A stretch of 64,000 nt of DNA, taken from contig NZ_JNYJ01000009.1 of assembly GCF_000716715.1 (NCBI RefSeq), forward strand, positions 124,001 to 188,000, in the 5' to 3' direction. Below the pieces are notes generated by a model, which saw nothing but the letters and a program-made list of their open reading frames with translations, did not search any database and was not told the DNA's origin. The stretch's first letter is position 1. Each line of letters starts with the position of its first letter. The stretch is from Dactylosporangium aurantiacum. Its GTDB lineage: Bacteria; Actinomycetota; Actinomycetes; Mycobacteriales; Micromonosporaceae. Positions 16,964-24,950 of the stretch are shown piece after piece. The translations under genes and the position numbers were made by a program.

Positions 16964-17374
16964 TCAGGACTGCTGGATGCGGATCAGGTTGCCGGCGGGG
17001 TCGCGCACCGCGCAGTCACGCACGCCGTACGGCTGCTCGGCGGGCTCCTGCACGATCTCCGCGTCGTGCTCGCGGAGCCGGGCGAACAGGGCGTCGAGAT
17101 CGCCGGTGGCCAGGTTGACCCCGGCGTAGGTGCCCTTGGCCATCATCTCGGTGATGGTGCGCCGCTCGTCGTCGGTGATGCCGCAGCCGGGCGGGGCGAC
17201 CGGCTCCAGGACGAGCGCGGTGCCGGGCACGCCGGCCGGGCCGACGGTGATCCACCGCAGGCCGTCGTGGCCGACGTCGCTGCGGACCTCGAAGCCGAGG
17301 GCGTCGCGGTAGAACGCGAGGGACGCGTCCGGGTCGGTGTGCGGCAGGTACGCCGAATGGATGTGGATGTCCAT
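16964..17374 (-). CDS. VOC (glyoxalase/bleomycin-resistance fold) protein
   Basis: A 136-residue vicinal-oxygen-chelate protein. It begins MDIHIHSAYLPHTDPDASLAF and contains the second half motif AVRDPAGNLIRIQQS with the family's D-P-x-G-N. Members are dioxygenases, isomerases or drug-binding proteins; the substrate here is unknown. It lies five bases downstream of the AraC-type gene on the same strand, a frequent regulator/VOC pairing. A TAGCGT box at 17382-17387 could also give it its own leaderless transcript. Confidence 0.82.
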   Translation of the reverse strand: MDIHIHSAYLPHTDPDASLAFYRDALGFEVRSDVGHDGLRWITVGPAGVPGTALVLEPVAPPGCGITDDERRTITEMMAKGTYAGVNLATGDLDALFARLREHDAEIVQEPAEQPYGVRDCAVRDPAGNLIRIQQS

Positions 17375-17379
17375 GCCGG

Positions 17380-17829
17380 TCACGCTAGATCCGCCCGGGC
17401 GGCGGCGGCTTCTCGATTCCTGACCGGCCTGGTGACCCGTTTGGCGACGCACGGCGGCAGGCCTGCGGTCGCGTCCGCGGCGCGGGCCCGGTAGGCGCTG
17501 GGCGGCATCCCGACGAGCTCGGTGAAGCGGGTGCTGAAGGTGCCCAGCGACGAGCAGCCGACGGCGAAGCACACCTCGGTGACGGTGAGGTCGCCACGGC
17601 GCAGCAGCGTCATCGCCCGTTCGATGCGGCGGGTCATCAGGTACTGGTACGGCGACTCACCGTACGCGGCCCGGAACGCCCGGCTGAGGTGCCCGGCGGA
17701 CATGTGCGCGGCACGGGCGAGCGCCGCCACGTCGAGCGGCTGCGCGTGGTCGCGGTCGATACGGTCCCGGACCCGGCGCAGCCTGGCCAGGTCACGCAGG
17801 TGCGGCGCGGTGGCGGGCGGGCTGGTCAT
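17380..17829 (-). CDS. Small AraC-family transcriptional regulator
   Basis: A 149-residue regulator consisting almost only of the AraC double helix-turn-helix DNA-binding domain (LARAAHMSAGHLSRAFRAAY and the second HTH with VGMPPSAYR). It lacks the ligand-binding arm of full-length AraC proteins, so it may respond through another partner or act constitutively. It precedes the VOC gene and is divergent from the methyltransferase with only 36 bases between starts, so it could control both directions. Confidence 0.85.
   Translation of the reverse strand: MTSPPATAPHLRDLARLRRVRDRIDRDHAQPLDVAALARAAHMSAGHLSRAFRAAYGESPYQYLMTRRIERAMTLLRRGDLTVTEVCFAVGCSSLGTFSTRFTELVGMPPSAYRARAADATAGLPPCVAKRVTRPVRNREAAAARADLA
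17382..17387 (-). promoter_or_regulatory. -10 box TAGCGT before the VOC gene
   Basis: TAGCGT is followed by seven bases and the VOC ATG at 17374. It overlaps the end of the AraC gene, so it would be an internal promoter. Confidence 0.3.
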
Positions 17830-17853
17830 ACGGCCGATCGTGCCACATCCCGC

Positions 17854-17859
17854 TACGGT
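17854..17859 (+). promoter_or_regulatory. -10 box TACGGT of the SAM methyltransferase gene
   Basis: TACGGT is followed by six bases and the GTG at 17866, a leaderless arrangement in the short divergent gap with the AraC gene. Confidence 0.45.
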
Positions 17860-17865
17860 GGCCGG

Positions 17866-18678
17866 GTGCCTGACGCGATCTTCGACCATCCGCGGCTCGC
17901 GGCGATCTACGACGCGTTCGACGGTGCCCGAGCCGACCTCGACCTGTACACCGGGATCGCTGGGGAGCTGGGCGCCGGCCACGTGCTCGACGTCGGCTGC
18001 GGCACCGGCTGCCTCGCCGTGCGGCTGGCCGGGCTGGGCCTGCGGGTGACGGCCGTCGACCCGGCCGCCGCGTCCCTCGATGTGGCCCGCGCCAAACCCG
18101 GCGCGGACCGCGTCACCTGGATCCACGGCGACGCCACCACCCTGCCCAACCTGGCGACCCCGCCGGACGGAACCGGCCCGCCCGGCCCGCCGGACGAGGC
18201 CGACCCGCCCGGCCCGCCGGACCTCGCCACGATGACCGGCAACGTCGCCCAGGTGTTCCTCGCCGACGAGGACTGGGCCGCCACGCTGCGCGGCGTGCAC
18301 GGTGCGCTGCGCGACGGCGGGGTCCTCGTGTTCGAGACCCGCCGCCCGCACCGCCGCGCGTGGGAGGCATGGGCCGCCGACACCGGGCCCGTCGTGCGGG
18401 ACGTGCCCGGCGCCGGCGCCGTCGAGCAGCGCCGGGAGGTGGCCCGGGTGGCGCTGCCGTTCGTGTCGTTCCGGTACACGTACACCTTCGGCGACGGCAC
18501 CCGGCTGCGGTCGGACTCGACGCTGCGCTTCCGGGACCGCCCGGAGGTCGAACGGTCCCTCACCGCCGCCGGGTTCGCCGTCGAGGAGGTCCGCGACGCG
18601 CCGGACCGCCCGGGCCTGGAGGATGTGTACCTGGCCCGGAAGGACGCGGCCCGGAAGCTCAGTCCAGCCGGACCGTGA
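17866..18678 (+). CDS. Class I SAM-dependent methyltransferase
   Basis: About 270 residues. The SAM-binding motif I is HVLDVGCGTGCLAVRLA near residue 45, with the following acidic residue in VTAVDPA. A Pro-Gly-Asp-rich loop of about 20 residues (around residue 105) contains an imperfect GPPGPPDEADPPGPPD repeat. The methyl acceptor is unknown. GTG at 17866 is chosen because of the -10 box just upstream and because the preceding frame is a shadow of the AraC gene. Its last 20 bases overlap the convergent aldehyde dehydrogenase gene. Confidence 0.82.
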   Translation: MPDAIFDHPRLAAIYDAFDGARADLDLYTGIAGELGAGHVLDVGCGTGCLAVRLAGLGLRVTAVDPAAASLDVARAKPGADRVTWIHGDATTLPNLATPPDGTGPPGPPDEADPPGPPDLATMTGNVAQVFLADEDWAATLRGVHGALRDGGVLVFETRRPHRRAWEAWAADTGPVVRDVPGAGAVEQRREVARVALPFVSFRYTYTFGDGTRLRSDSTLRFRDRPEVERSLTAAGFAVEEVRDAPDRPGLEDVYLARKDAARKLSPAGP

Positions 18679-20008
18679 CCGTCTTCGGGCGCTGGTACTC
18701 GGTCAGCGCCAGCACGCTGAGGTCGGTGCCGTGCCCGGAGCCGCGCCGGCCGCCGTGCGGCAGCTCCGCGGTCTGCTCCAGGTGGCAGTTGACCCAGACC
18801 TCGCCGCAGTCGAGCTGCCCGGCGACGCGCAGCGACGTGCCGACGGCGGTGCCCCACACGCTCGCGGCGAGCGCCTGCGGCACCGAGTTGGCGAGGGCGA
18901 CGACCCCGTCGAGGTCGTCGGCGGCCTGGACGGTGAGCGCCGGGCCGAACATCTCCCGGGTCACCGCCGGGTCGTCCGGCGGCAGGTCGGCGAGGATCAG
19001 CCCGGCCCGCCAGAACCCGCCGGCCTCGCCGTCGCCGACCGCCACGTCGCCGGTGCGGCGGACCGCGGCGCGGGACCCGGCCACGATCGCGTCGAACCGG
19101 GCGGCCTGGTCGGGGTTGTTCAGCGGGCCGAAGTCGGGCCCGGCGCGGCGGGCCGCCATCGCCGCGGCGAGCCGCTCGACCGTCTCGTCGACGTGGGAGC
19201 GCAGGGTGATGACCCGGGCCGGCGCCGCGCAGGACTGCCCGGCGTTGTACGTGCACGCCCCGACGAGCGCGTCGTAGGTGTCCTCGGGCGCGTCGGGCAG
19301 CACGACCGCGGCGCAGTTGCCGCCGAGCTCCAGGCTGACCCGGCGCAGCCCGGCCCGGGCGACGACGTCGAGGCCGCCGGCCTGGCTGCCGGTGAACGCG
19401 ACCGCGTCGACGTCGGCGCCGACGAGCAGCCGGCCCGTGTCGCGGTCGCCGGGCAGCGCGACCAGGACCCCGGGGCCGAGCGTGTCCGCGGCGTGCCCGG
19501 CGAGCAGCTGCGCGGTGTCCGGGGTGGTCTCGGCCGGTTTGAGCACGACCGTGTTGCCGGCGGCGAGCGCCGGCCCGAGCCGCCACGCCGCCATCAGCAG
19601 CGGATAGTTCCACGGTACGATCGCCGCCACCACCCCGAGCGGCTCCCAGCGCACCCAGCTCTCCCGGCCCGGCAGCCGGTGCCCGGCGGCGGGGGCCAGG
19701 TCGGCGCGGACCGCCCCGGCGTAGAAGCGCAGCACGTCGGCGGAGTTCAGCACCTCCGCCTGGGCGTCCACAGTGGACTTTCCGGTGCCGGCGACCTCGG
19801 CCTGGACGTAGGCGTCGACGTGCTGCTCGACGAGCGCGACCAGGGCGAGCAGGCGGTGCGAGCGTTCCCTGGCGGTCAGGCCGGCCCAGCCGGGCAGCGC
19901 CGAGCGGGCGGCGCCGGCGGCGGCCGCGACCTCGGCGGGCCCGCCGGGCCGCAGCCGGGTGCGGACCAGGCCGGTGCGGGGGTCGGTCAGCTCAAGCCAT
20001 GTGTTCAC
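18659..20008 (-). CDS. Aldehyde dehydrogenase family protein
   Basis: A 449-residue NAD(P)-dependent aldehyde dehydrogenase. The nucleotide-binding VVAAIVPWNYPLLMAAWRL, the catalytic glutamate in VSLELGGN and the nucleophilic cysteine in NAGQSCAAPARV are intact, and the C-terminal TREMFGPALTV block is present. At 449 residues it is somewhat shorter than the usual 475-500, with a brief N-terminal arm. It starts with GTG overlapping the stop of the asparagine-synthetase-like gene (GTGA), so the two are probably translated together. The aldehyde substrate is not known; aminoaldehyde dehydrogenases are a possible relative. Confidence 0.85.
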   Translation of the reverse strand: MNTWLELTDPRTGLVRTRLRPGGPAEVAAAAGAARSALPGWAGLTARERSHRLLALVALVEQHVDAYVQAEVAGTGKSTVDAQAEVLNSADVLRFYAGAVRADLAPAAGHRLPGRESWVRWEPLGVVAAIVPWNYPLLMAAWRLGPALAAGNTVVLKPAETTPDTAQLLAGHAADTLGPGVLVALPGDRDTGRLLVGADVDAVAFTGSQAGGLDVVARAGLRRVSLELGGNCAAVVLPDAPEDTYDALVGACTYNAGQSCAAPARVITLRSHVDETVERLAAAMAARRAGPDFGPLNNPDQAARFDAIVAGSRAAVRRTGDVAVGDGEAGGFWRAGLILADLPPDDPAVTREMFGPALTVQAADDLDGVVALANSVPQALAASVWGTAVGTSLRVAGQLDCGEVWVNCHLEQTAELPHGGRRGSGHGTDLSVLALTEYQRPKTVTVRLD

Positions 20009-21741
20009 GCCACATCGTAGGCACGCAGCCACAGCTCGAGCGTCAGCACCAGCCACACCTTGCCGCCCTGCCGGGGCAGCAGCGCGCCCTCGCCGCGCAG
20101 CCACGCGCGGATCGTCACCGGGTCGAACAGGCCGCTGGTGCGGCTGCCGAGCAGCACGTCGTCGGCGAGCTGCCGCAGCGGCCCGCTCAGCCACTGCTGC
20201 ACCGGTACCCGCATGCCGCTCTTCGGCCGGTCCACGATGGTCGCCGGCAGCAGGTCCCGCACCGCCTCCTTGAGGATCCACTTCTCCTCGGTGCCGGCGA
20301 GCTTCAACCGCGGCGGCACGGTGAACGCGTGGTCGATGACCTGCCGGTCGAACAGCGGGGACCGGCCCTGCAGGCCGCGGGCCGCGGTGAGCCGCTCCAC
20401 CTTCGTCAGGATGTGGTGCGCGCCCTTGGTGCGCAGGTTGCAGTGCAGCAGCCGGTTCAGGTGCGCGCGCATCGTGCCGGGCGACAGGTACGGCGCGACG
20501 AACCGCTCCGGGCCCGGCGCGTCGCGCAGGGCGCGCAGCGTGTCCGCGGTCAGCAGCGCCGGCAGGTCCCCGTAGCACTTGCGGTAGGAGCGCAGGTACG
20601 CCAGCGACCGGGCGTCCGGGGACGGGTCGTCGCGGTGCAGCTCGAACAGCAGCATCGGCAGGTTCTTCGGCCCGCCGAACACGGGGTCGCCGCCCTCGCC
20701 GTTGAGCACGACCCGCATCCCGTCGCCGGCGACGGCCTCGGCGAGCATGAGGTTCGGCACCGTCAGCGGGTCGCCGACGGGGCTGTCCAGCAGCGCGACC
20801 GTGTCCGCCAGCCGCGCCGCGACCTGCTCGCCGGAGACGCTGAGCACCTGGTGGCGGGTGTTGCAGTGGGTCGCGACGAGTCCCGAGTACGCCAGCTCGT
20901 TCGGCAGGTCGTGGCCGAAGCTTATCGAGTACGTGCGGACCTCCTGGTCGTGCAGCTTCGCCGCGAGCGCCGTGACGAGGCTGCTGTCAACGCCGCCGGA
21001 CAGCAGCACCGCGACGGGTTCGGCGGCCGGCAGCCGCCGGCTCGTCGCCCGCTCCAGCAGCGCCCGCAGCGTCGCGGCGTGCCCGGCGGCGCCGGTGGTG
21101 TCGTCGGTGCCCTCGATGGCCTCGGTCGCCTCCCAGAACACCTCCTGCGTGACGGTGCCGTCGGCGCGCAGCCGCACGATCCGGCCGGGCAGCACCTCGT
21201 GCACGCCGCGCAGCAGGGTCTCCTCGCCCGGCAGGTACGCGAAGGTGAGGAACGAGCGGACCGCGGCCAGGTTCAGCCCGGTGTCCAGCGCCGGCCAGTG
21301 CCGCAGCGCCCGCAGCGACGTCGACGCCGCCCAGCCGCTGCCGCTGCCCGACCGGGCGTGGAACACGGTGCGGGCGCCGACATGGTCGCGGATGAGGACC
21401 AGGTCCGTGCCGTCGGTGACGGCCAGGACGAACATGCCGTCGGCGGCGCGGATCCCGTCGGCGCCGAGCCGGGCGTACAGGCGCAGCAGCAGCGCACCGT
21501 CAGGGGTGTCCGGCGGCGCCGGGTCCCCGGCCCGGGCCAGGGCGGCGAGGAGCTCGGCCCGGTTGTGCAGCACGACCTCGCCGGCGGCGCGCAGGTCACC
21601 GGCGCTGAACGGGCCCTCGGCGAAGCCGGGCTCGCCCTCGACGATGCCGAGGGCGGCGGCGCCCGCCCGCGCCACGGGCCGGGCGCCGAGCCCGGTCAGC
21701 GCCTGCGGGTCGCCGCCGAGCGTCGCTGCGATGCGTGGCAC
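20005..21741 (-). CDS. Asparagine-synthetase-like amidotransferase without the glutaminase cysteine
   Basis: A 578-residue protein with a degenerate N-terminal class II glutamine-amidotransferase domain and a C-terminal ATP-pyrophosphatase synthetase domain (PP-loop AVLLSGGVDSSLVTALAA near residue 245). The mature N-terminus would be PRIAATLGG, with no cysteine at position 2, and the start is well supported by AAGGAG six bases before the GTG; ammonia from glutamine is therefore not expected. Family members with this loss use free ammonia or, like beta-lactam synthetases, adenylate a substrate and cyclise it. It sits in an operon with an aldehyde dehydrogenase, a cupin and three membrane-associated or unknown proteins. 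Confidence 0.83.
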   Translation of the reverse strand: MPRIAATLGGDPQALTGLGARPVARAGAAALGIVEGEPGFAEGPFSAGDLRAAGEVVLHNRAELLAALARAGDPAPPDTPDGALLLRLYARLGADGIRAADGMFVLAVTDGTDLVLIRDHVGARTVFHARSGSGSGWAASTSLRALRHWPALDTGLNLAAVRSFLTFAYLPGEETLLRGVHEVLPGRIVRLRADGTVTQEVFWEATEAIEGTDDTTGAAGHAATLRALLERATSRRLPAAEPVAVLLSGGVDSSLVTALAAKLHDQEVRTYSISFGHDLPNELAYSGLVATHCNTRHQVLSVSGEQVAARLADTVALLDSPVGDPLTVPNLMLAEAVAGDGMRVVLNGEGGDPVFGGPKNLPMLLFELHRDDPSPDARSLAYLRSYRKCYGDLPALLTADTLRALRDAPGPERFVAPYLSPGTMRAHLNRLLHCNLRTKGAHHILTKVERLTAARGLQGRSPLFDRQVIDHAFTVPPRLKLAGTEEKWILKEAVRDLLPATIVDRPKSGMRVPVQQWLSGPLRQLADDVLLGSRTSGLFDPVTIRAWLRGEGALLPRQGGKVWLVLTLELWLRAYDVA

Positions 21742-21773
21742 GTCTGCTCCTTCTGCTCTGCTGGGCGGCCGGT

Positions 21774-22274
21774 TCAGCCGAAGTCGTCGTCGGAGCCGCC
21801 GTCGTCGCCGTCGTCGGACCAGCTGCCGCCGTCGTCGCCGCCGCCGTCACCGCCGTCGCTGCTGGACTGCTGTTGCTGCGCCTGCCGGCGCAGCTCCTCC
21901 TCCTCGAACTCCGTCATCAGCAGCGGCGGCGCGACGATCGCGCCGAGCAGCGCCCCGGCGCCGACGGCGGCGAGGATCGCGCCGGTGCGGCCGCCGAACG
22001 ACGTCCGGTTCACCGTCAGCGTCCCGTCGCCCCACGCGGTGCGGCCGTAGCCCTGGTCGCGGCCGTACACGACCTGGCCGGTGGTGTAGGTGCGCTTGAT
22101 GATGCGGTCGCCGAGGACCTCGTCGACGCCGCTGCGCCCCGAGTTGTCCTGCCACTGCACGTACCGGTCACCGGAGCGGCGCCGCCACTCCTCACGGCCG
22201 TCGGCGAAGCGGCGGTGGACGCTGCGGTCGCTGAGCAGCTCGTCGGTGTACTGGACTTCGCGGTACTGGCTCAC
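21774..22274 (-). CDS. Uncharacterised single-pass membrane protein with acidic tail
   Basis: A 166-residue protein of no recognised family. The N-terminal 110 residues are polar, with several Trp/Tyr/Arg-rich strands (REEWRRRSGDRYVQWQDN). One hydrophobic helix (ILAAVGAGALLGAIVAPPLL) lies around residue 118, and the last 35 residues are almost only Asp, Gly and Ser (GDDGGSWSDDGDDGGSDDDF). Such an acidic Gly/Asp tail can bind metal ions or act as a flexible anchor. It is the fourth gene of the cupin-to-ALDH operon, 10 bases after its upstream neighbour and 32 before the synthetase-like gene. Confidence 0.7.
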   Translation of the reverse strand: MSQYREVQYTDELLSDRSVHRRFADGREEWRRRSGDRYVQWQDNSGRSGVDEVLGDRIIKRTYTTGQVVYGRDQGYGRTAWGDGTLTVNRTSFGGRTGAILAAVGAGALLGAIVAPPLLMTEFEEEELRRQAQQQQSSSDGGDGGGDDGGSWSDDGDDGGSDDDFG

Positions 22275-22284
22275 AGCACTCCTG

Positions 22285-23085
22285 TCATGCGGCCGGCCAA
22301 GTCATGAAACCCGCCGCCTGCAGCTGGCGCAGCCGGGCGGTCCTGCGGCGGTGCCGGGTCTGGCCCCGGACCAGGCGGTGCACGGTGCGCAGCAGCCGCG
22401 CGGGGTTGACCGCGGCGACCTCGACGCTGCGGCCGGCCCGCAGCCGGCGCAGCTCCCACAGCGCCAGCCCGGCCGGCGCCGCCGCGGACCCGGCGGCGGA
22501 CCGCTCGCGCGGGGCGGTGGTCAGGTGCAGCGCCGCGGCGTGCACGGGGCGCAACCCCAGCGGGTGCACCCGCAGGTCGCCGGCCCACGCCCGGACGTCC
22601 TCGACGGCCGCGTACCCGGCTCGGGAGGCGTCGTGCAGCACGTACACGGCGGCGTCGCCGGTGCGCCGCAGCGCCTCGGCCAGCCGCGGGTCGAGCGGCA
22701 GGTCACGCAGCGCGAACACCGGGCACGCCGACTCCATGTGCAGCTCGTTGGCCAGCAGCATCCCGGCGATCCCGGCGTCCTGGCAGACGAGCAGCCGGGG
22801 CAGCCCGTAGTCGTACAGGTCGGGCACGTCGTCCCTGGGCGCGGTGCGCCGCTCGGCCGGCTCCTCCAGCAGGCCGGGCACCGGGCCGTGCCGCTCCAGC
22901 GCGGCGAGGAACCGTGCGTAGCCGACGGGTGCCGGCAGCGTGAACTTGAGAGTCCGCGGCAGCCGGTGTACCGGCAGCAGCCCGCGGCACACCTCGTAGT
23001 ACAGCTGCCGACGGGTGAACCGGATCCGCCCCGGCGCGCCCGCACGGACCACCGCCGCCGCCACCGCCCGGTCCAGCACGCTCAT
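22285..23085 (-). CDS. Uncharacterised protein, soluble paralogue of the upstream zinc-ribbon protein
   Basis: A 266-residue protein with no family that I can name. It aligns by eye with the upstream gene over most of its length: FTRRQLYYEVCR versus YTTTQLWYAAAR, LLVCQDAGIAGMLLANEL versus AILCPDPAVLACLRVND, VYVLHDASRAGY versus VAVLRDASLDGE, and the identical ending GFMTWPAA. It lacks the zinc ribbon and the membrane helices of the paralogue. The T-x-x-Q-L-Y-Y and D-A-S motifs resemble parts of TopoVI-A/Spo11 or Toprim-like proteins, but this is only a visual impression. Confidence 0.7.
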   Translation of the reverse strand: MSVLDRAVAAAVVRAGAPGRIRFTRRQLYYEVCRGLLPVHRLPRTLKFTLPAPVGYARFLAALERHGPVPGLLEEPAERRTAPRDDVPDLYDYGLPRLLVCQDAGIAGMLLANELHMESACPVFALRDLPLDPRLAEALRRTGDAAVYVLHDASRAGYAAVEDVRAWAGDLRVHPLGLRPVHAAALHLTTAPRERSAAGSAAAPAGLALWELRRLRAGRSVEVAAVNPARLLRTVHRLVRGQTRHRRRTARLRQLQAAGFMTWPAA

Positions 23086-23132
23086 GCCACCACCTCCGCT
23101 GCGCTCCGGCGGCGGCGCTGCGGTCCGCTCAT
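23082..23132 (-). CDS. Possible 16-residue mini-cistron bridging two genes
   Basis: An open frame MSGPQRRRRSAAEVVA whose ATG overlaps the stop of the zinc-ribbon gene (ATGA) and whose TGA overlaps the ATG of the next gene (ATGA). It carries a GGAGGTGG ribosome site for the downstream start. Its role is probably translational coupling, not a functional peptide. The last codons (RRSAAEV) match the duplicated mini-cistrons at 56799-56962. Confidence 0.4.
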   Translation of the reverse strand: MSGPQRRRRSAAEVVA

Positions 23133-24142
23133 GCCGCGGGCCAGGTCATGAAGCCGATCGCGGCGGCGGCGCGGCGGGCGGGGTCGTCGGCGCCGCCGAA
23201 GTGGGTGGCGACCTTCCGCACGCGGGTGAGCAGTTGCGCGGGGCGCAGCGCCGCCACGGGCGAGGACCAGCCGTCGTCGAGCCACTCCAGCTCCCGCGGG
23301 TTGAGGTCGGTGTGGTTCTTCAGCCACGCGACCCGCTGCGGGTCGCGGGCCTTGGTGCGCAGCTTGAACGGGTCCTTCGCGGCGAGCACCGTGCGGGGCC
23401 GCAGCCCCAGGTCCACGACGCGCCGGCCGGCCAGCTCGTGCCGGGCGGTGGCCAGGAAGATCTCGCCGTCGAGGCTGGCGTCGCGCAGCACCGCGACCGG
23501 GGTCGCCGGCGGCAGCCCCGCGACGTTCGCGGCGAGCGCCGCGTTGAACCGCCGCTCGACGTCGTTGACCCGCAGGCAGGCGAGCACCGCCGGGTCCGGG
23601 CAGAGGATCGCGAACGCCGGCTGGGGTGGCGGCGGGCCGGGCCGCACGTTGGGCTCGTCGACGATGCCGCCGGGCGGCTGGCCGTACACCCGGGTCCAGC
23701 CGCCGAGGATCTCCTTGCGGAACTGCTGCAGCGGCATCTTCACGGCGACCTCGCGCTTGATGACGCCGGCCAGCCGCAGCGCGATGACGGTGGCGCTGAT
23801 GAGCAGCAGCACGACACCGGCGACGGCGAGCGCCGGGGTGTCGCCGAACAGGCCGATCGCGAGCAGCACCGTGCCGATGAGGATCGGCACCGCGATCCCG
23901 CACCCGGCGGTGCCGTCGTTGGCGGACTTGTTCGCCTTGCGGGCGGCCGCGTACCACAGCTGTGTCGTGGTGTACCAGTGCCCGTCCTCGGACAGTTTCG
24001 CGACGAGACGGCGCACCTTCACGTCGTGCAGGGCGAGCGGGTTGTCCTTCGGCTCGAACACGAACGGCTGCTTGCACGTGCCGCACCGGGAACCGGTGCG
24101 CTCCGTGCGTTTGAGGTTCGCGGTGCAGTGCGGGCAGATCAT
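23129..24142 (-). CDS. Uncharacterised zinc-ribbon membrane protein
   Basis: A 337-residue protein. The N-terminus is a zinc ribbon (CPHC...CGTC within the first 25 residues). A helical segment EDGHWYTTTQLWYAAARKAN follows, then two adjacent membrane helices (IAVPILIGTVLLAIGLFGD and LAVAGVVLLLISATVIALRL, residues about 85-125), and then a cytoplasmic domain shared with the next gene, ending GFMTWPAA. The shared domain occurs twice in this operon, once membrane-bound with a zinc ribbon and once soluble, suggesting a hetero-oligomer. GGAGGGG lies before the ATG. Family and function unrecognised. Confidence 0.75.
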   Translation of the reverse strand: MICPHCTANLKRTERTGSRCGTCKQPFVFEPKDNPLALHDVKVRRLVAKLSEDGHWYTTTQLWYAAARKANKSANDGTAGCGIAVPILIGTVLLAIGLFGDTPALAVAGVVLLLISATVIALRLAGVIKREVAVKMPLQQFRKEILGGWTRVYGQPPGGIVDEPNVRPGPPPPQPAFAILCPDPAVLACLRVNDVERRFNAALAANVAGLPPATPVAVLRDASLDGEIFLATARHELAGRRVVDLGLRPRTVLAAKDPFKLRTKARDPQRVAWLKNHTDLNPRELEWLDDGWSSPVAALRPAQLLTRVRKVATHFGGADDPARRAAAAIGFMTWPAA

Positions 24143-24158
24143 GCCGACCCCTCCAGGC

Positions 24159-24182
24159 TCACGCCGTCGCGTCCAAGCTCAT
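24159..24182 (-). CDS. Possible 7-residue mini-cistron after the cupin gene
   Basis: MSLDATA followed by TGA; its ATG overlaps the cupin stop codon (ATGA). A GGAGGGG ribosome site for the next gene follows its stop. It is too short to be judged as a gene and is recorded because the same operon has another such bridge at 23082. Confidence 0.25.
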   Translation of the reverse strand: MSLDATA

Positions 24183-24832
24183 GCCGGTCCTTCCAACCGC
24201 ACGGCGAGGCGGCGGGCGGCCCGCGCCGCGCGCTCCCGCCAGCTGATCCCGCCCGGTGCCGGCGCCGAGCCGACCGCGTGCAACGCCTTGGCCAGCGCCG
24301 GATAGTCCAGCCCGTCCGCCGGCCCGTCCGCCGCGCGCCGCTCGGCCTCCTCGGCGGTGATCGCGTAGTCCTCGTGGTCGATGCCGAAGCCCGTGTTGGC
24401 GGCCAGGATCAGCAGCCGGCCCTCGCCCCGGTTGACGAACGAGTGCGGCAGCAGCGCCGGGATGCGGATCATGACGCCGGGGGTGAGGCGGACCGTCACC
24501 GGCTCCTGCCGGTCCTCGTCGTACAGGCCGCACGCCGCGTAGCCGAGGCTCAGCACGAAGTGCTCGCCGCCGTGCGCGTGCGGGGTGAACGCGCTGTGCC
24601 CCCGCATCAGCCCGAGCTTGTACGTGGCGTTGCTCGGCCGCTCCGGCGACGTCGACGCGTCACCGATCAGATACCGGGCGTGCTGCCCGCTGTCGATGAA
24701 CGGCAGCAGCGCCGCGGGGTCGAGCAGGTCGCCGCGGCCGGTCCGGGACGTCAGCAGCGCCGTGCCGTCGGCCGTCAACGAGTACAGCTCGACGCCGGCC
24801 GGCAGTGCGGCGGATGCCTCGGTACCCCTCAC
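24179..24832 (-). CDS. Cupin-domain protein
   Basis: A 217-residue protein with a single cupin barrel in the middle: the metal-binding motif SAFTPHAHGGEHFVLSLG and the second-strand histidine in ALLPHSFVNRG. Before it lies a domain of about 85 residues and after it a helical tail rich in Ala/Arg. Cupins may be dioxygenases, isomerases or sugar-binding regulators; with no HTH this one is probably an enzyme or sensor. It is the first gene of the minus-strand operon down to the aldehyde dehydrogenase. GTG 24832 is chosen since a TACAGT box lies seven bases upstream. Confidence 0.75.
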   Translation of the reverse strand: MRGTEASAALPAGVELYSLTADGTALLTSRTGRGDLLDPAALLPFIDSGQHARYLIGDASTSPERPSNATYKLGLMRGHSAFTPHAHGGEHFVLSLGYAACGLYDEDRQEPVTVRLTPGVMIRIPALLPHSFVNRGEGRLLILAANTGFGIDHEDYAITAEEAERRAADGPADGLDYPALAKALHAVGSAPAPGGISWRERAARAARRLAVRLEGPA

Positions 24833-24839
24833 ACTGGGC

Positions 24840-24845
24840 ACTGTA
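24840..24845 (-). promoter_or_regulatory. -10 box TACAGT of the cupin operon
   Basis: TACAGT, seven bases, then the GTG at 24832: a leaderless start for the six-gene operon. The divergent ankyrin gene begins about 105 bases away. Confidence 0.5.
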
Positions 24846-24950
24846 CGAAACGCGCACACCCTTGCCTACCAACCCATCGGCCGGATGCCCGACAGGGCTG
24901 AACGACCGGTGAACGGGCGGTGGCGCGGTGCTGACCCCGGGGGAGGACGC

